A stretch of 23,500 bases of DNA from Prorocentrum cordatum. Lineage: Eukaryota; Sar; Dinophyceae; Prorocentrales; Prorocentraceae. The first letter of the stretch is position 1. Every line of letters starts with the position of its first letter. The position numbers and the translations under genes were made by a program. Below are positions 1 to 9,513 of this stretch, piece after piece. The stretch is from positions 64,001 to 87,500 of the forward strand of contig CAUYUJ010020610.1 of NCBI GenBank assembly GCA_963575745.1, given 5' to 3'. The notes below the pieces were generated by a model, which saw only the letters and a list, made by a program, of their open reading frames with translations, did no database searches and was not told where the DNA came from.

Positions 1-2
1 CG

Positions 3-600
3 TACCTAGTGGAACTGAGTATCGCACAAGACGAGCTGCGCAGAGCTGACCCCGAGAGCAGGATTCCGGATACGACGATGGGCTACACCTGTCTGCAGAA
101 TAGCAAATTGAGCGAGAACGAAAAGTATCACATGATTGGCCTCGCGGGCTCGAGTTTGAAGTCGGGCGCAACCCGCATGCGCCTCTGCGACCTGCACCAG
201 AAAAGATGCCACCATCGCTACAGGGGCCGAGGACGAAGACCAGGTGAACGCAACCCACGGCGGCAAAGGTACGCGATGGTTACGGAGGCCGACGCCCACG
301 ACGAGCACCATGAAATCGGCGACGAGGAACAGATCTGGACGGCGAATGTAGAGGAGGCCGAGACTGGCGAAGACATGGCAGAAAAGGAGAGCTTCGACGA
401 TGACATCTGCGAGCTCGAGGCGGACATCGCCAACGACGCCGAGCTGCAGACGGCGCTCGAGGAGATGGGCGAGAACGGCAGCAGCACGGGCGAGGCGCTG
501 GCAACCTTCCACGACAGCAAGAAGAAGGAGGAGGCCGATCTCGCGCTGGCTCGGGGGGTCCTCCGAGGCACGATCGAAAGCCAGGACGGCCAAATTCTTT
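3..600 (+). pseudogene. Degraded retroelement gag-like fragment, left end outside window
   Basis: A plus-strand frame is open from the left edge and has no ATG near its beginning, so it probably starts upstream of the window. The first 55 or so residues include DELRRADPESRIPDTTMGY, KLSENEKYHMIGLAG and SSLKSGATRMRL. This pattern resembles the gag/nucleocapsid-side region of dinoflagellate retrotransposon polyproteins as I remember them. An acidic, helix-prone stretch follows (about 300-540: DICELEADIANDAELQTAL), then short Lys/Glu-rich sequence. The frame stays open to 1160, but after about 600 its composition turns to Arg/Gly/Ala low complexity. Around 620-700 a neighbouring frame reads more naturally (Gly/Lys-rich), which suggests a frameshift. 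No zinc knuckle or catalytic motif is visible. I read it as a relic, not a working gene. The family assignment is by recollection of pattern only. Confidence 0.4.
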
Positions 601-1640
601 TGGGGCAGCGGGCGGCCGCGGCCGGCCAGGGCGCGGGCGCGCGGGCAATGGCGGAGGCAAGGCCGAGGGCGACAAGGCTTACCTTCGCCATCAGCGCCAA
701 CTGGCACGCCAAGGCGCGGCGAATGAAACTGGTTCGGCGATCGAGCTGGAGACCCCCGCCGCCCCGCGAGGGACCGGCCCGGCCCGCCGCCGCAGGGCGC
801 CCGAGGCGGCAGCGACCGCAGGCGGCAGGCCAGACCAGTTCGAGCACCAGGGCGAGACGAGGCGACGTCGCGCGAGACGGCGGCGCATCTGGCGACGGCG
901 TCAGCGGCACCACGCTTGATATCAGGAAAAGATACCACGCGCGTCCGGAGATCGGCCCCTGCAGCGAGCTGCACGAGATGCATAATTTCACCGTCGGGAG
1001 CCGCGGCGTCTGCGCCCTGATCGCGGACGGGGCAGCCCGCTCGGCGGCGACCCTGAAGACCTGGCGGCAGCAAGGGGCGCGGCCTGCGCGGGCGCGCCGA
1101 CGACGACGGCGCGGCGCGAGAAGACGAGCGATCGCGCGGCAGCGCTCGGGCTCAGGATGACCCATGCCTTGATCAAGCGGGCGCGGCTCACGGGGCTGGG
1201 CGGCGCGACCAAGGATGCGCCCGCGACCTGCCGGATTCCGGCGGGCATTCATGGAGCGCGCTCGGAGGCGGAGATTTCCGAGATCGCGGGCGAGATAGAT
1301 TTCTACATTGGTCGCTCTACCACGGCAACGGCAGTGCGGCCCACGGAAATCTCGAGATCTACGGAGCGGGCCTCAGTACTGGACCGGGCGGCCATCCGAT
1401 GTTCGACCCGCTCGACCTCGCGGAGAATATCTTAGACAAAGAGAAGATGAAGGAGTTCAAGACCGTGGACGACGACCGCGCGACGACCATTGAGGCGCCG
1501 GCGGACGCAGGCGCCACCCGATCGGAAAAGTCAGAAATGACCGCGCAGTTCAAGCAGATGCACGAGGGGAGCAGGAGAAACGAGACCGACGACCTGGCGG
1601 CGCCAGCTTGACGGCGAGGCGAACGGGTGCAATTTCGCGC
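601..1640. other. GC-rich stretch without recognisable gene
   Basis: Several frames are open on both strands, but this follows from the high GC content. The predicted peptides are Arg/Ala/Pro/Gly-rich, and none keeps a plausible domain or codon pattern. A short plus-strand frame at about 1399-1611 (FDPLDLAENILDKEKMKEF and onward) is acidic and helix-like and could be a further piece of the decayed retroelement. I cannot assign it. Confidence 0.5.
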
Positions 1641-1769
1641 AAGATTAAATGGCGAAGCACTTCGTGGGTCGGAGAATCTCGAGAAGATCACGGCGGTGCT
1701 GCAAGATCACGGCAAGGCCGCCCACCTGGAGACTCGCGGGCGAGGGCATCACCACGAACGCGGCGATCA

Positions 1770-2090
1770 AAAGCAGGCACGTGACCGGCGCGAAGGTTGA
1801 CGCGACCCACGGGCGCGACCTGACCGACGAGACGGTGAATGACCTTGTCGGGCACCTGGCGGAGGTCCACCAGCCCTGGGCGATCTCCATCGCGCTCCCT
1901 TGCGAACGGCATTCCAACCCCAAGTGTTTCAAACAGGCCCAGGGCGTCTACGGGGCGGAGGCTCAGAACGAGGCTGAGCTCCAGTTCTTGAAGCTCACCG
2001 GTAGGCCACTGAGGTGCAACGAGATGGGCATCGGCCCGCTCCGACAGAAAACCCACGCACGGCAGGAGGGCGGAGCAGGACGGAGCTGAG
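1770..2090 (+). pseudogene. Possible SAM-methyltransferase-fold relic of a retroelement polyprotein
   Basis: In the plus-strand frame spanning 1649-2089 the peptide contains GRDLTDETVNDLVGHLAEV, then AISIALPCERHSN, then EAQNEAELQFLKL. The spacing recalls the domain found in dinoflagellate retrotransposon polyproteins in which a Gly-x-Asp stretch is followed by a strand ending in Pro-Cys, and then a helix leading to a Glu-Asn/His-Pro motif. A related domain is much clearer in the intact element on the other strand (around 18790-19100). Here the later motif is not recognisable, and the frame closes soon afterwards. Together with the gag-like block to the left and the integrase relic at 5076-5600, all on the plus strand, it may belong to one or more decayed elements. 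The assignment is tentative. Confidence 0.3.
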
Positions 2091-3795
2091 CGATTTCACC
2101 AGGAACGGCAACGACCTGATCGACTGCGACCAGCGCGCGCGAAAAAAGACCGACCGAAAAAAATGGCAAGCCGACGAAGAAGCCAACGAGCACGCCGGTC
2201 ACACCCCAGACGGCGCCGACGGCCGAGCATGCGCGGAGGTGCCCCGGAGGACGTCACCATGCAGAGATCATCGGCCAGGGCAACTCGAAGCAGGCTGGAG
2301 CCTGGTCAACACAGATGGGGCAGTCGATCGTCGCGGCAGCTCTTCAAGAACTAGAACGTCGAGGAGCGCGCGACATCCCTGGGAAGGTCACATGGAGGAA
2401 GTCAAGTCAGAGGACACTGGAGTTCGACAGCTGCTTCTCCAAGATGCTGCACCTCCGTCCGCGACGAGTCGAGACCGATCGAGCTCGCGCACGGGAAGTC
2501 ACGCCGTCGCCGACAACAGAGAGACAGATCACGGACGTGTCTGGCGAAGATGGCAGGCTGGTGGACTATCGCGAGTGGTGGAGGCGGGGCGATAACGCGA
2601 CGACCCTGTCTGACAAGAAGATCAAGTGGGAGCCAGGCGGCGTTGCAACGGCGATCCGGGCATATGGTTGGACTTGGACGACGACGCCGAGACTCGCGCG
2701 GCCATTCGCGCCCAGGCCCGCATCGGCAGGAAGATGCGCGCATCGAGATCGCGGAGCCCTATGGAGACCGGCCCAGGTGGCGAACTTGAAGGACCAGAAG
2801 AACGCGCACAAGCGGAACGGGATCTGGCCGAAGCAGGCGCGCCAGGACCGAAGAGGACAAGAAAAAGCCGAGCGGATGTTATTGAAGAAAACGTTGTCCA
2901 TGACTAGTCCAGCGATTCAATTGCGAAACGATGTTGGGTCAAGGCTTAAGTTCGCGACTAATTCGCAGTGGAAGAAAGTGCACAACCAGCCGGCACAGAC
3001 ATGGACTTAAACCTTACAACGTATGTTGAGGCGCGCTGGTTGCACCAGTGGGATTATTGCGGCGGCCCTGCTTCTTCTTTTTCAATGTTTGCGAGAAGTT
3101 CAACCGCCCAGCGTCAGATTGGCACGCGGCTTTCCTAGGCGAGATGTTCAACGCCGACCTGCACACCGATGACCTGGAGGCGGCGCTGTCGAACTCGACC
3201 CAGCAGGTGCTCCAGGCCACGGTGGACATGCAGCACCGCGCTAGGAGCGATTGCGCCGATGAGAGGCAGTGGTGTCGCGGGCACCGAAGAGACACTCAAG
3301 GCGATCGTCAAGCACTGGATGGAATGGGCTCGACCTCCGAAGGTATAAGGGTCGGAGATGCAAGTGGTGACGGGCCCTCAAGATGCACCCCGCGCAAACG
3401 CAGGCCCGCGGGCGCGCCTTCGGCGCGAGGCCCAACAGTCGGGCATTGAAGCTCACTTGTAATGTGTCCTGGCGCGTTTCAGTCGCGATGGCGCGCCTCG
3501 GGCGCGAGTGCACGTGCCTCGCTCGAATGTGATCCCGCGCGCGGATCGCAGAACCGAGCCATTTTTCCATTCGGGCGTCATCGTCGTCATCTTCATATCG
3601 ATCACCGCCACAATCAGCACCTTTGCGTGCAATTGCCCGCTCACGGGGCGAGCGCGCGCGCGTCTACATGCCCTGCCAGACGACAGGCGCGCATCCGAAC
3701 GCGCCCCGCGTCGCCGAGGGCGCCCTCTCGCACAGGAGCCCGCGCGTGTCCTCCACGATTGCGCCCGCGCCGGGGGGGCTCAGTCGTTCGCAGCG
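2091..3795. other. GC-rich intergenic or decayed sequence, no gene recognised
   Basis: Open frames on the plus strand at about 2315-3010 and 3048-3449 have mixed composition and no family I recognise. The second contains DWHAAFLGEMFNADLHTDD and LEAALSNSTQQVLQATVDM, which look protein-like, so it could be a further retroelement relic. No start context, domain or conserved neighbour supports a functional gene. From 3450 onward the sequence is dominated by CGCG-rich stretches. Confidence 0.4.
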
Positions 3796-4040
3796 CTAGA
3801 GCGACGACGACGACAACGACGCCACCGACGACGACGACGACGTTGGCGACGGCGACGGCGACGACGACGCCGCGACGACGCCCAGGCCCTCCGAGGCCCC
3901 CCTCGAGGTTCCCCCAGCACCACGCTTGTCAAAAGCATCGGAGGCCCATGGAGGTCCACGGAGGTTTCCGGGAGACGCCGGAGGTTTCTCCGGAAGCCAC
4001 CGACGACGACGACGGCGGCGGCGACGGCGACGACGCCGTC
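3796..4040. repeat. GAC/GACGAC simple-repeat tracts with GGAGGTTTCC-type degenerate repeats
   Basis: Imperfect trinucleotide runs of GAC/GGC occupy about 3796-3880 and about 3999-4040. Between and after them are degenerate copies of purine-pyrimidine segments such as GGAGGTTTCC and CCTCCGGAGGTCC. The long Arg-, Thr- or Asp-rich open frames over this interval come from the trinucleotide period and are not genes. Confidence 0.75.
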
Positions 4041-4137
4041 CAGAGGCCCCCAGGGCCCTCCCTCCGGAGGTCCCCCCGGCGTCTTTTTGGATGTCCTTGA
4101 GGCCCCCGGAGGTTCCCCTGGAGGCTCAAGAACTCGC

Positions 4138-4300
4138 CCGCTGATTCTCGCGGATTCGCACGGATGCTCATGCATTTTGTTGGGCCCAGGCAAAGGTTCT
4201 TGGTGGATTCTTCCGGTTTCTGGCGGACTCGTGGATTCTGCTGCGTTCCTGCCAAGGGTTCGCGGCAGCTTATTGCGGATTCTCGTGGATTCTTGCGGGC
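4138..4300 (+). repeat. Degenerate GGATTCT(C/T)G minisatellite
   Basis: The motif GGATTC or a close variant recurs at short irregular intervals of about 10-30 bp: GATTCTCGCGGATTCGC, GGTGGATTCTTCC, GTGGATTCTGC, GCGGATTCTCGTGGATTCT. This looks like an old, mutated short-period tandem array. No coding signal is seen. Confidence 0.5.
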
Positions 4301-5075
4301 CCGGCTCCGTCCGGAGCCGCTCCCGGGCGGCGCGCGCATAATGGCCACAAAGACAGCGGGCGGCGATGACCGCGACCGCCTGCGCGCTTCTGCAGGCCAT
4401 GGCGTCCGCCCGCGGGCGCCGGGCAGTGCCCGCTGTCGTTCCACCAGGCGCGCGCGATCGCTTGTGGCCGCCTGCGATGCCAGTCGGTGCCTCCGCGCCT
4501 GCGAGCGCCGTTGCGCCACTGCGAGCGCCTTCCCAGCAGCGCCTCTGAGCGCCCGAGCGCACCCGCGCGCTACTGCCTGCGGGCGCTCGTGAGCAACCGC
4601 CTGGGCGTGGGGTTCGGCCGTCGCTGCCGTGCGTTATATGGCTACGATGGCTTCCCATGTGTCCTCTCACGGCCTGCAATGGCCCCACGCCCCGCCGGCC
4701 TTGGGCGCCCGGGTCGGCCGTTTCTGGCCCCCCCCCCGTGGCAGAGTGCATGATCCAGTAGCCGTCTGTGGCTGCGCCTTCGCCGGTGCCTCGCCCGCCG
4801 CGGCTTTGCCCCCGTGGATTCGGATGGCTTCGCGCTCGTGTTTTCTGATAATTGGCATTTTTGGGCCAGCGCTCCGACTTTGAATTTGCAAATAGAAAAA
4901 CCAATGAAAATTATCCCCGCGCCAGAATCGAAAGCGCGAAGCCATGTCAAACACCAGCTTTTGGCGAGCAGCACCAGTCCACATCGTCGCGTTGGCGCAA
5001 AATCGTCGCCGGCAGCCCATCCTGTTTTGCCGGGGGGCCCGGCACCCCCCGCAATTCTGATTTTCAGATCCGAAG
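4301..5075. other. GC-rich stretch with no recognisable feature
   Basis: The sequence is rich in GCGC and CGCC words, with frames open on both strands only because of composition. A short AT-richer interval at about 4840-4925 stands out but contains no motif I can name. I see no gene, RNA or repeat I can support. Confidence 0.5.
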
Positions 5076-5600
5076 GGGATGCGCTACGACATGACCGGGG
5101 CGAGCAACTCAGAGGAGATGGGGCAGATGCGCAGGCATAGCGACATTAATTCGGTCGGCACCTGTACCAGCCGAGGCGTGGAAGCAGAAGGGCACGGTGG
5201 AGGATCATCGACCTCATCAAGCATCATTCTGTCAAGCTCAACCACGCGGTGCAGCTGGCCAAGGACGATCCACTTTGGGGCTGGGCTACGCGGCTGAGTT
5301 GGGCGGCGAATAGTCACGCGCGAGTTGAAGGCATGTCTATATTCCAAGCGGCTTTCGGAAGAGATCTACGAGGCAGATTCACCAGTAATTGGAACGGCGG
5401 CTCACCGACTTGGACCTGCTGGTCGAGCAGAAGGGACTCGCCAAGCAGCGCTAAAGTCGTTCTACGGGCTGGGCAACGTGACGCCGATCGAGAGGGCAAT
5501 CGGCAGGGGCGCCACCAGGAAGGCCAGGCAACCGATCAAGGGCAACCTGAACTGTTGGCGGAGAGTGGAGACGTCGGGACGCACGCGTAAACGGCTGCAG
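5076..5600 (+). pseudogene. Frameshifted retrotransposon integrase C-terminal relic
   Basis: One plus-strand frame begins with DMTGASNSEEMGQM. A second frame, after a shift near 5190-5200, gives DLIKHHSVKLNHAVQLAKDD, WGWATRLSWAANSHARVEG and MSIFQAAFGRDLRGRF. This is the pattern at the end of LTR-retrotransposon integrase cores: KGTVE carries what would be the last catalytic acidic residue, followed by the helix, the aligned NSHARVEG, and the FQAAFGRD motif typical of dinoflagellate elements. After about 5400 the frame breaks again. The first two catalytic aspartates are not found upstream in a readable frame. It is an inactive relic on the strand opposite to the intact element at 12727-22770. 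I am confident of the integrase assignment and less sure of the boundaries. Confidence 0.65.
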
Positions 5601-5639
5601 TTATCGACCGGTGCGCGCGGACCTGCAGCAGCGATCGGC

Positions 5640-5965
5640 ACCGAGGGCACGACCAAGGTTTTTCCATTGTCTCGGGGCACTACTGGGCCCCTCTCGGGGC
5701 CCTCTGCAGCCATGGGGCCCTCTTGGAGCCGTCTTGTGGCCGCGGGAAGCCATCGGAAGCGACAGGGCGCGAGGGCCAAAATCATTGGTGTTCCCTGGGT
5801 TGTTGAAGGACGTTGGCCTCTCGGGGGCGTACTGGGAAGGCCCCTAGCCCACTTGGGCCGGTCTCGGAGTCGTCTTGGGCCCCATTGGAACACAATTTGG
5901 ACCCGCGTCGGGCGATGCTGCGCTATCGTGAGCCCTTTTAGAGGTCACCCAGGGTTCTCGGGGGC
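5640..5965. repeat. Degenerate GGGCCCTCTTGG-type minisatellite
   Basis: Words such as GGGGCCCTCT, GGGCCCCTCTCGGGG, TTGGAGCCGTCTTG and GGCCGGTCTCGGAGTCG recur at roughly 12-30 bp. The vocabulary (GGCCC, CTCTTGG) is close to that of the cleaner minisatellite at 9645-10320, so both may come from one family. Confidence 0.45.
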
Positions 5966-6060
5966 CCTCTCGGAGCTAGATTGAACCCAAAGCCACCCTC
6001 TGACACCTCGCCGCCCCCCCCCTTCCGGGCCAAGGGGGCGGGGGCTGAGGGGGGGCAAAC

Positions 6061-6084
6061 CCCTCCCCGAAGGGGAGGAGGGGC
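6061..6084. repeat. Short GC hairpin
   Basis: CCTCCCC-GAA-GGGGAGG forms a perfect 7-bp inverted repeat with a 3-nt loop, flanked by further C and G runs. It lies in a short interval of C- and G-rich sequence (about 5995-6085) between two minisatellite blocks. No transcript can be assigned, so a terminator call is not justified. Positions 6085-6231 contain nothing I recognise. Confidence 0.4.
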
Positions 6085-6231
6085 AAGAGGAAACGCCCTA
6101 AACCACTCACGCCCTAAAGGGTTGGTGAGATCATGTTTGTGCGGTTTTTCCCTAATCAGAGCTTGCCACTGTTGGGTTCCTGGCTGATTAATATGGTTAG
6201 GTGAGGTTTGGCGCCGATTTCGGCGGCTCGC

Positions 6232-6400
6232 CCGGGTGCCCAGGTGCCCGGGTGCCCAGGTGCCCGGGTGCCTGGGTGCCCGGGTGCCCAGGTGCCCGGG
6301 TGCCCGGGTGCCCGGGTGCCCGTGTGCTTGGGTGCCCGGGTGACCGGGTGACCAGGTGCCTGGATGCTCGGGCGCCAAGGTGCCCGGGTGCTTGGCAGCC
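6232..6400. repeat. 8-bp tandem repeat GGTGCCCG/GGTGCCCA
   Basis: About 20 head-to-tail copies of an 8-bp unit are visible, alternating mainly between GGTGCCCG and GGTGCCCA, with variants such as GGTGCTTG and GGTGACCG toward the right end. Eight is not a multiple of three, so each frame reads as an 8-residue repeat (APGHPGTR-like on the minus strand). Those open frames are artefacts of the array. Confidence 0.9.
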
Positions 6401-6401
6401 C

Positions 6402-6690
6402 TAAAGCCATATATCCTTATCGCCCTATAGTCACCATATAGCCCTATCGCCTTATAGCCCTATAGCCTAATAGCCCTAATAGCCTTATAGCCCTATGTCC
6501 CTGTGGCCCTATAGCCCTATAGCCCCATAGCCCTATAGCCCTATAGCCCTATAGCCCTACAGCCCTGCCCTATAGCCTTATGGCCCTGTATAGCCCTTAG
6601 AGCCCTAGAGCCCCATAGCCTTATAGCCTCGTAGCCCTATAGCCCTATAGCTCCATGTATGCCTATAGCCCGATAGCCCTACAGACATAT
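6402..6690. repeat. 8-bp tandem repeat TATAGCCC
   Basis: The unit TATAGCCC is repeated for almost 300 bp with substitutions (CCTTATAG, CCTAATAG, CCCCATAG) and a few indels. It abuts the 8-bp GGTGCCCG array directly. The same unit reappears at about 22971-23018 on the far side of the retrotransposon, in the same orientation. Confidence 0.9.
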
Positions 6691-6723
6691 AGGACAGAGC
6701 GCCAGTGGATCACCTTGGACTTT

Positions 6724-6915
6724 AAAAGGGGGGGGTCCGAGAACCCCCCCCCCCTCCCCCCCCTTTAAGGGGGGGAAGGAGGGGGGGGTCGAACCCCTCC
6801 CCCCCCCTCCTTCCATTGAAAGGGAGGGGGGGGGTCGGAACCCCTTCCCCCCCCCCCCTTGAAGGGGGGGGGGGGGGGTCGGAACCCCCCCACCCCCCTC
6901 CCCGCCTTTCCGCAG
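6724..6915. repeat. Alternating poly-G / poly-C tracts with inverted symmetry
   Basis: Runs of 7 or more G alternate with runs of 7 or more C, joined by short linkers such as GTCCGAGAAC, TTTAA, GTCGAAC, TTCCATTGAAAG and GTCGGAAC. Many neighbouring runs are complementary (for example CCCCCCCTTTAAGGGGGGG near 6757-6775), so strong hairpins are possible, and the G runs could form quadruplexes on either strand. Assembly accuracy in such tracts is often poor, so exact run lengths should be treated with caution. Confidence 0.85.
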
Positions 6916-6923
6916 GGGTCCGA

Positions 6924-7060
6924 GGTTTAGGGTTTAGGGTTAGGGTTAGGGGTTAGGGCTTAGGTTAGGGTTAGGCATTAGGGTTTAGGGTTAGGGTTGA
7001 GGGTTAGGGTTTAGGCAGGGTTTAGGGTTCAGGGCGGGTTAGGGTCTAGGTTTAGGGCTA
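6924..7060. repeat. Interstitial telomere-like array T1 (TTTAGGG/TTAGGG)
   Basis: Mixed 6- and 7-bp units (GGTTTAGGGTTAGGG and variants such as GGGCTTAGG, GGCATTAGGG, GGGTTGAGGG) run in the G-rich orientation on the plus strand. The array ends in GGTCTAGGTTTAGGGCTA. It matches an internal part of array T3 (about 10460-10560) in the order of its variant units, which supports segmental duplication. Confidence 0.85.
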
Positions 7061-7670
7061 CCTGCATAATCCCCTGCCACGCATCTCCACCCCCACATAA
7101 AGATCATCTCTCCTCTCATGTTATACCGTGGCTGTAGCATAGCATAGCATACCATAGCAAGCCTGGGATCAAGCGCTTAGCAAAGAGGCGGCGGCCGCGC
7201 GCCCGCGCGGGAGACCCTAACGGGCGGGTCGGGTCGGGTCGGGCGGGCGGACCCTAACGGGCGGGTCGGGTCGGGTCAGGTCGGGCGGACCCTAACGGGC
7301 GGGTCGGGTCGGGAGGGCGGGACGTTCAAGCATGGCGCGTGTACATTTGACACGCGTGAACCCTAACAAGCGGGTCGGGTCGGGCGGGCGGACCCTAACG
7401 GGCTGGTCGGGTCGGGTCGGGCGGACCCTGGCGGGCGGGTCGGGTCGGGCGGGCGGGGCATTAAAGTATGGTGCGTGTGCACTTGACGCGCGTGAACCCT
7501 GACGGGCGGGTCGGATCGGGTCGGGTGGGCGGACCCTAACGGGGGGGTCGGGTCGGGTCGGGCGGACCCTAACGGGCGGGTCGGGTCGGGCGGGCGGGAC
7601 ATTAAAGTATGGTGCGTATACACTTGACACGCGTGAACCCTAACAAGCGGGTCGGTTCGGGTCGGGCGGA
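7061..7670. repeat. Composite repeat module M1 (AGCAT tract plus GGGTCGGGTC minisatellite)
   Basis: The module starts with a unique-looking leader containing CCGCATCTCCACCCCC-like sequence and AAAGATCATCTCTCCTCTC. It continues through GTGGCTGTAGCATAGCATAG (a 5-bp AGCAT microsatellite), the conserved GCCTGGGATCAAGCGCTTAG and a GGCGGCGGCCGCGCG box. It ends in tandem GGGCGGGTCGGGTCGGGTCGG units separated by GACCCTAAC. A longer unit of about 137 bp is superimposed: the segment beginning GGGACATTAAAGTATGGTG (first copy diverged) recurs near 7318, 7455 and 7592. Modules M2 and M3 are copies. The embedded GACCCTAAC resembles a single telomeric CCCTAA word. Confidence 0.8.
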
Positions 7671-8208
7671 CTCTAGGGTTCGCCCGACCTCAGCGTGCTT
7701 TGCTATGCAACGCCTCTCGTATGCTATGCCAGCATAACATAGATTAGCACAGAGGCGAGTTCCACAACATCTGGATAACCGCAGCCTCTAGCGTGGCTGT
7801 CGCATAGCACCAGTGCTGGAAACAAAATGTCCAAAGGAGTTGGCCATGATCGCGCGGCCGCCGCGCGCTTGTGCACTTTGTCGTATTTTTTGCAATGGAA
7901 TAGTACCATGCACACATCTTGCAAAGGGAGAATCTGCAGTTTATATTTTTTACAATATAAAACTCCGGTACGCATACGGGGTCGCCGCGCGCGTGTGCAC
8001 TTTGTCGTATTTTTTGCAATGGAGTTTGAGCATGGACACATCTTGCAAGAGCAGGATGTTAAGGTTATAGTATTTGTTACAATATAAAACTCCGGTACGC
8101 ATCCACGCCCGCGATCACGGTTGGGCACGAAACATATGAAACAAAAACATGGGATTCTGATAAATTCGATGCGCATGATCAGGATATAGTGTTTTTTTGA
8201 CAGGGATC
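7671..8208. repeat. Dispersed block B1 with internal ~123-bp tandem duplication
   Basis: This moderately AT-rich block opens with CTCTAGGGTTCGCCCGACC and includes GCCTCTAGCGTGGCTGTCGC, CCAAAGGAGTTGGCCATGAT and GATCAGGATATAGTGTTTTT. It reappears almost unchanged at 11227-11661 (B2). Inside B1 a segment containing GTGCACTTTGTCGTATTTTT and ACTCCGGTACGCAT occurs twice, starting near 7863 and 7986. B2 has it once. Open frames on both strands are not supported as genes, because the homologous copies do not preserve one frame. Confidence 0.8.
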
Positions 8209-8383
8209 GGTTTAGGGATTAGGGTTAGGGTTAGGGTTAGGGTTAGCTCTTAGGGTTTAGGGTTAGGGTTAGCGTTTAGGGTTAGGCTTAGGGCTAGGGC
8301 TAGGGTTTAGGGTTACGGTTAGGGTTAAGGGTTAGGGATTAGGGTTAGGGTTAGGGTTAGGGTAAAGGGTTAGGGTTTAGGGT

Positions 8384-8414
<31 letters not shown>

Positions 8415-8527
8415 GTATGGTTTGTGTTGAGGGTTAAGGTTTAGGGTTAGGGTGAGGGTTTAGGGTTAGGGTTCGGGTTCGGGTTTAGGGTTAAGGTTTA
8501 GGGTTCAAGGTTTAGGGTTAGGGTCTA
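8209..8527. repeat. Interstitial telomere-like array T2
   Basis: An array of TTTAGGG and TTAGGG units on the plus strand with characteristic variants: GGGTTAGCTCTTAGGG, GGGTTAGCGTTTAGGG, GGGGTATGGTTTGTGTTGAGG and GGGTTCGGGTTCGGG. The same variants occur in the same order at about 11827-12140 in T4, so the two arrays are duplicates of each other and did not arise independently. Confidence 0.9.
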
Positions 8528-9040
8528 ACAGGGCAAGGCCAAGAATACCTGCCTGCATTGGCACCCACCTGCGGTGGCTATCAATCCCCCCCGCATCTCC
8601 ACCCCCACATAAAGATCTTCTCTCCTCTCATGTCATACCGTGGCTGTAGCATAGCATAGCATAGCGTAGCAAGCCTGGGATCAAGCGCTTAGCAAAGAGG
8701 CGGCGGCCGCGCGCGCGCGGGAGACCCTAACGGGCGGGTCGGGTCGGGTCGGGCGGGCGGACCCTAACGGGCGGGTCGGGTCAGGTCGGGCGGACCCTAA
8801 CGGGCGGGTCGGGTCGGGGGGGCGTGACATTAAAGTATGGTGCGTGTGCACTTGACACGCGCGAACCCTAACGGGCGGGTCGGGTCGGGCGGGCGGACCC
8901 TAGCGGGCGGGTCGGGTCGGGTCGGGCGGACCCTAGCGGGCGGGTCGGGTCGGGCGGGCGGGACATTAAAGTATGGTGCGTGTACATTTGACACGCGTGA
9001 ACCCTACGAAGCGGGTCGGGTCGGGTCGGGCGCACCCTAG
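8528..9040. repeat. Composite repeat module M2
   Basis: This is a close copy of M1, with the same leader (CCGCATCTCCACCCCCACAT), AGCAT tract, GCCTGGGATCAAGCGCTTAG, GGCGGCGGCCGCGCG box and GGGTCGGGTC units with the GGGACATTAAAGTATGGTG insert. It begins after CTAACAGGGCAAGG, as M3 does. Block B does not follow it. It runs into the 105-bp tandem array instead. Confidence 0.8.
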
Positions 9041-9513
9041 TGGGTGTTTTACACAGCGGGTCGTAAAGATCCCCATAGCAGGCTCGATCCAGGGGCGCGC
9101 TTGGGAGCCACATGATCAGGCAATGATATCTGTTGCATAGGATTCTGGGTGATTTACATAGCGGGTCGTAAAGATCCACGTATCAGGCTCGATCCAGGGG
9201 TGCGCCTGGGAGCACGCATGATCAGGCAATAGTATGTTTTGCATAGGATTGTGGGTGGTTTGCATAGCGGGTCGTAAAGATCCACCTAGCAGGCTCAATC
9301 CAGGGGTGCGCCTGGGAGCACGCATGATCAGGCAATAGTATGTTTTGCATAGGATTGTGGGTGGTTTGCATAGCGGGTCGTAAAGATCCCCATAGCAGGC
9401 TCGATCCAGGGGTGCGCCTGGGAGCACGCATGATCAGTTTATAGTATGGTTTGCATAGGATTGTGGGTGGTTTGCATAGCGGGTCGTAAAGATCCCCATA
9501 GCAGGCTCGACCC
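9041..9513. repeat. ~105-106-bp tandem repeat array (R105), about 4.5 copies
   Basis: The anchor GCGGGTCGTAAAGATCC starts at 9056, 9161, 9267, 9373 and 9479, giving a period of 105-106 bp. Each unit also contains AGCAGGCTCGATCCAGGGG (first 19 nt), GGGAGCACGCATGATCAGG and TTTGCATAGGATTGTGGGTG. The first unit is the most diverged. A lone diverged relative lies at about 11715-11785. The minus-strand open frame across it simply repeats with the unit. The spacing and the lack of unique spacers rule out a CRISPR array. Confidence 0.9.

Noticed and set aside
3780-4904. 374-residue minus-strand open frame
   Set aside because: It crosses GAC microsatellites and GC-rich sequence, and its composition is Arg/Gly/Ala/Thr without any domain.
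7292-7630. Arg/Pro/Val-rich open frames across the GGGTCGGGTC minisatellite
   Set aside because: The peptide period follows the DNA repeat. There is no independent coding evidence.
7724-8176. 150-residue minus-strand open frame in block B1
   Set aside because: The homologous block B2 does not keep the same frame and length, and the peptide reflects the internal 123-bp duplication.
9041-9513. CRISPR-like array
   Set aside because: The full 105-bp unit repeats without unique spacers, and the context is eukaryotic satellite DNA.
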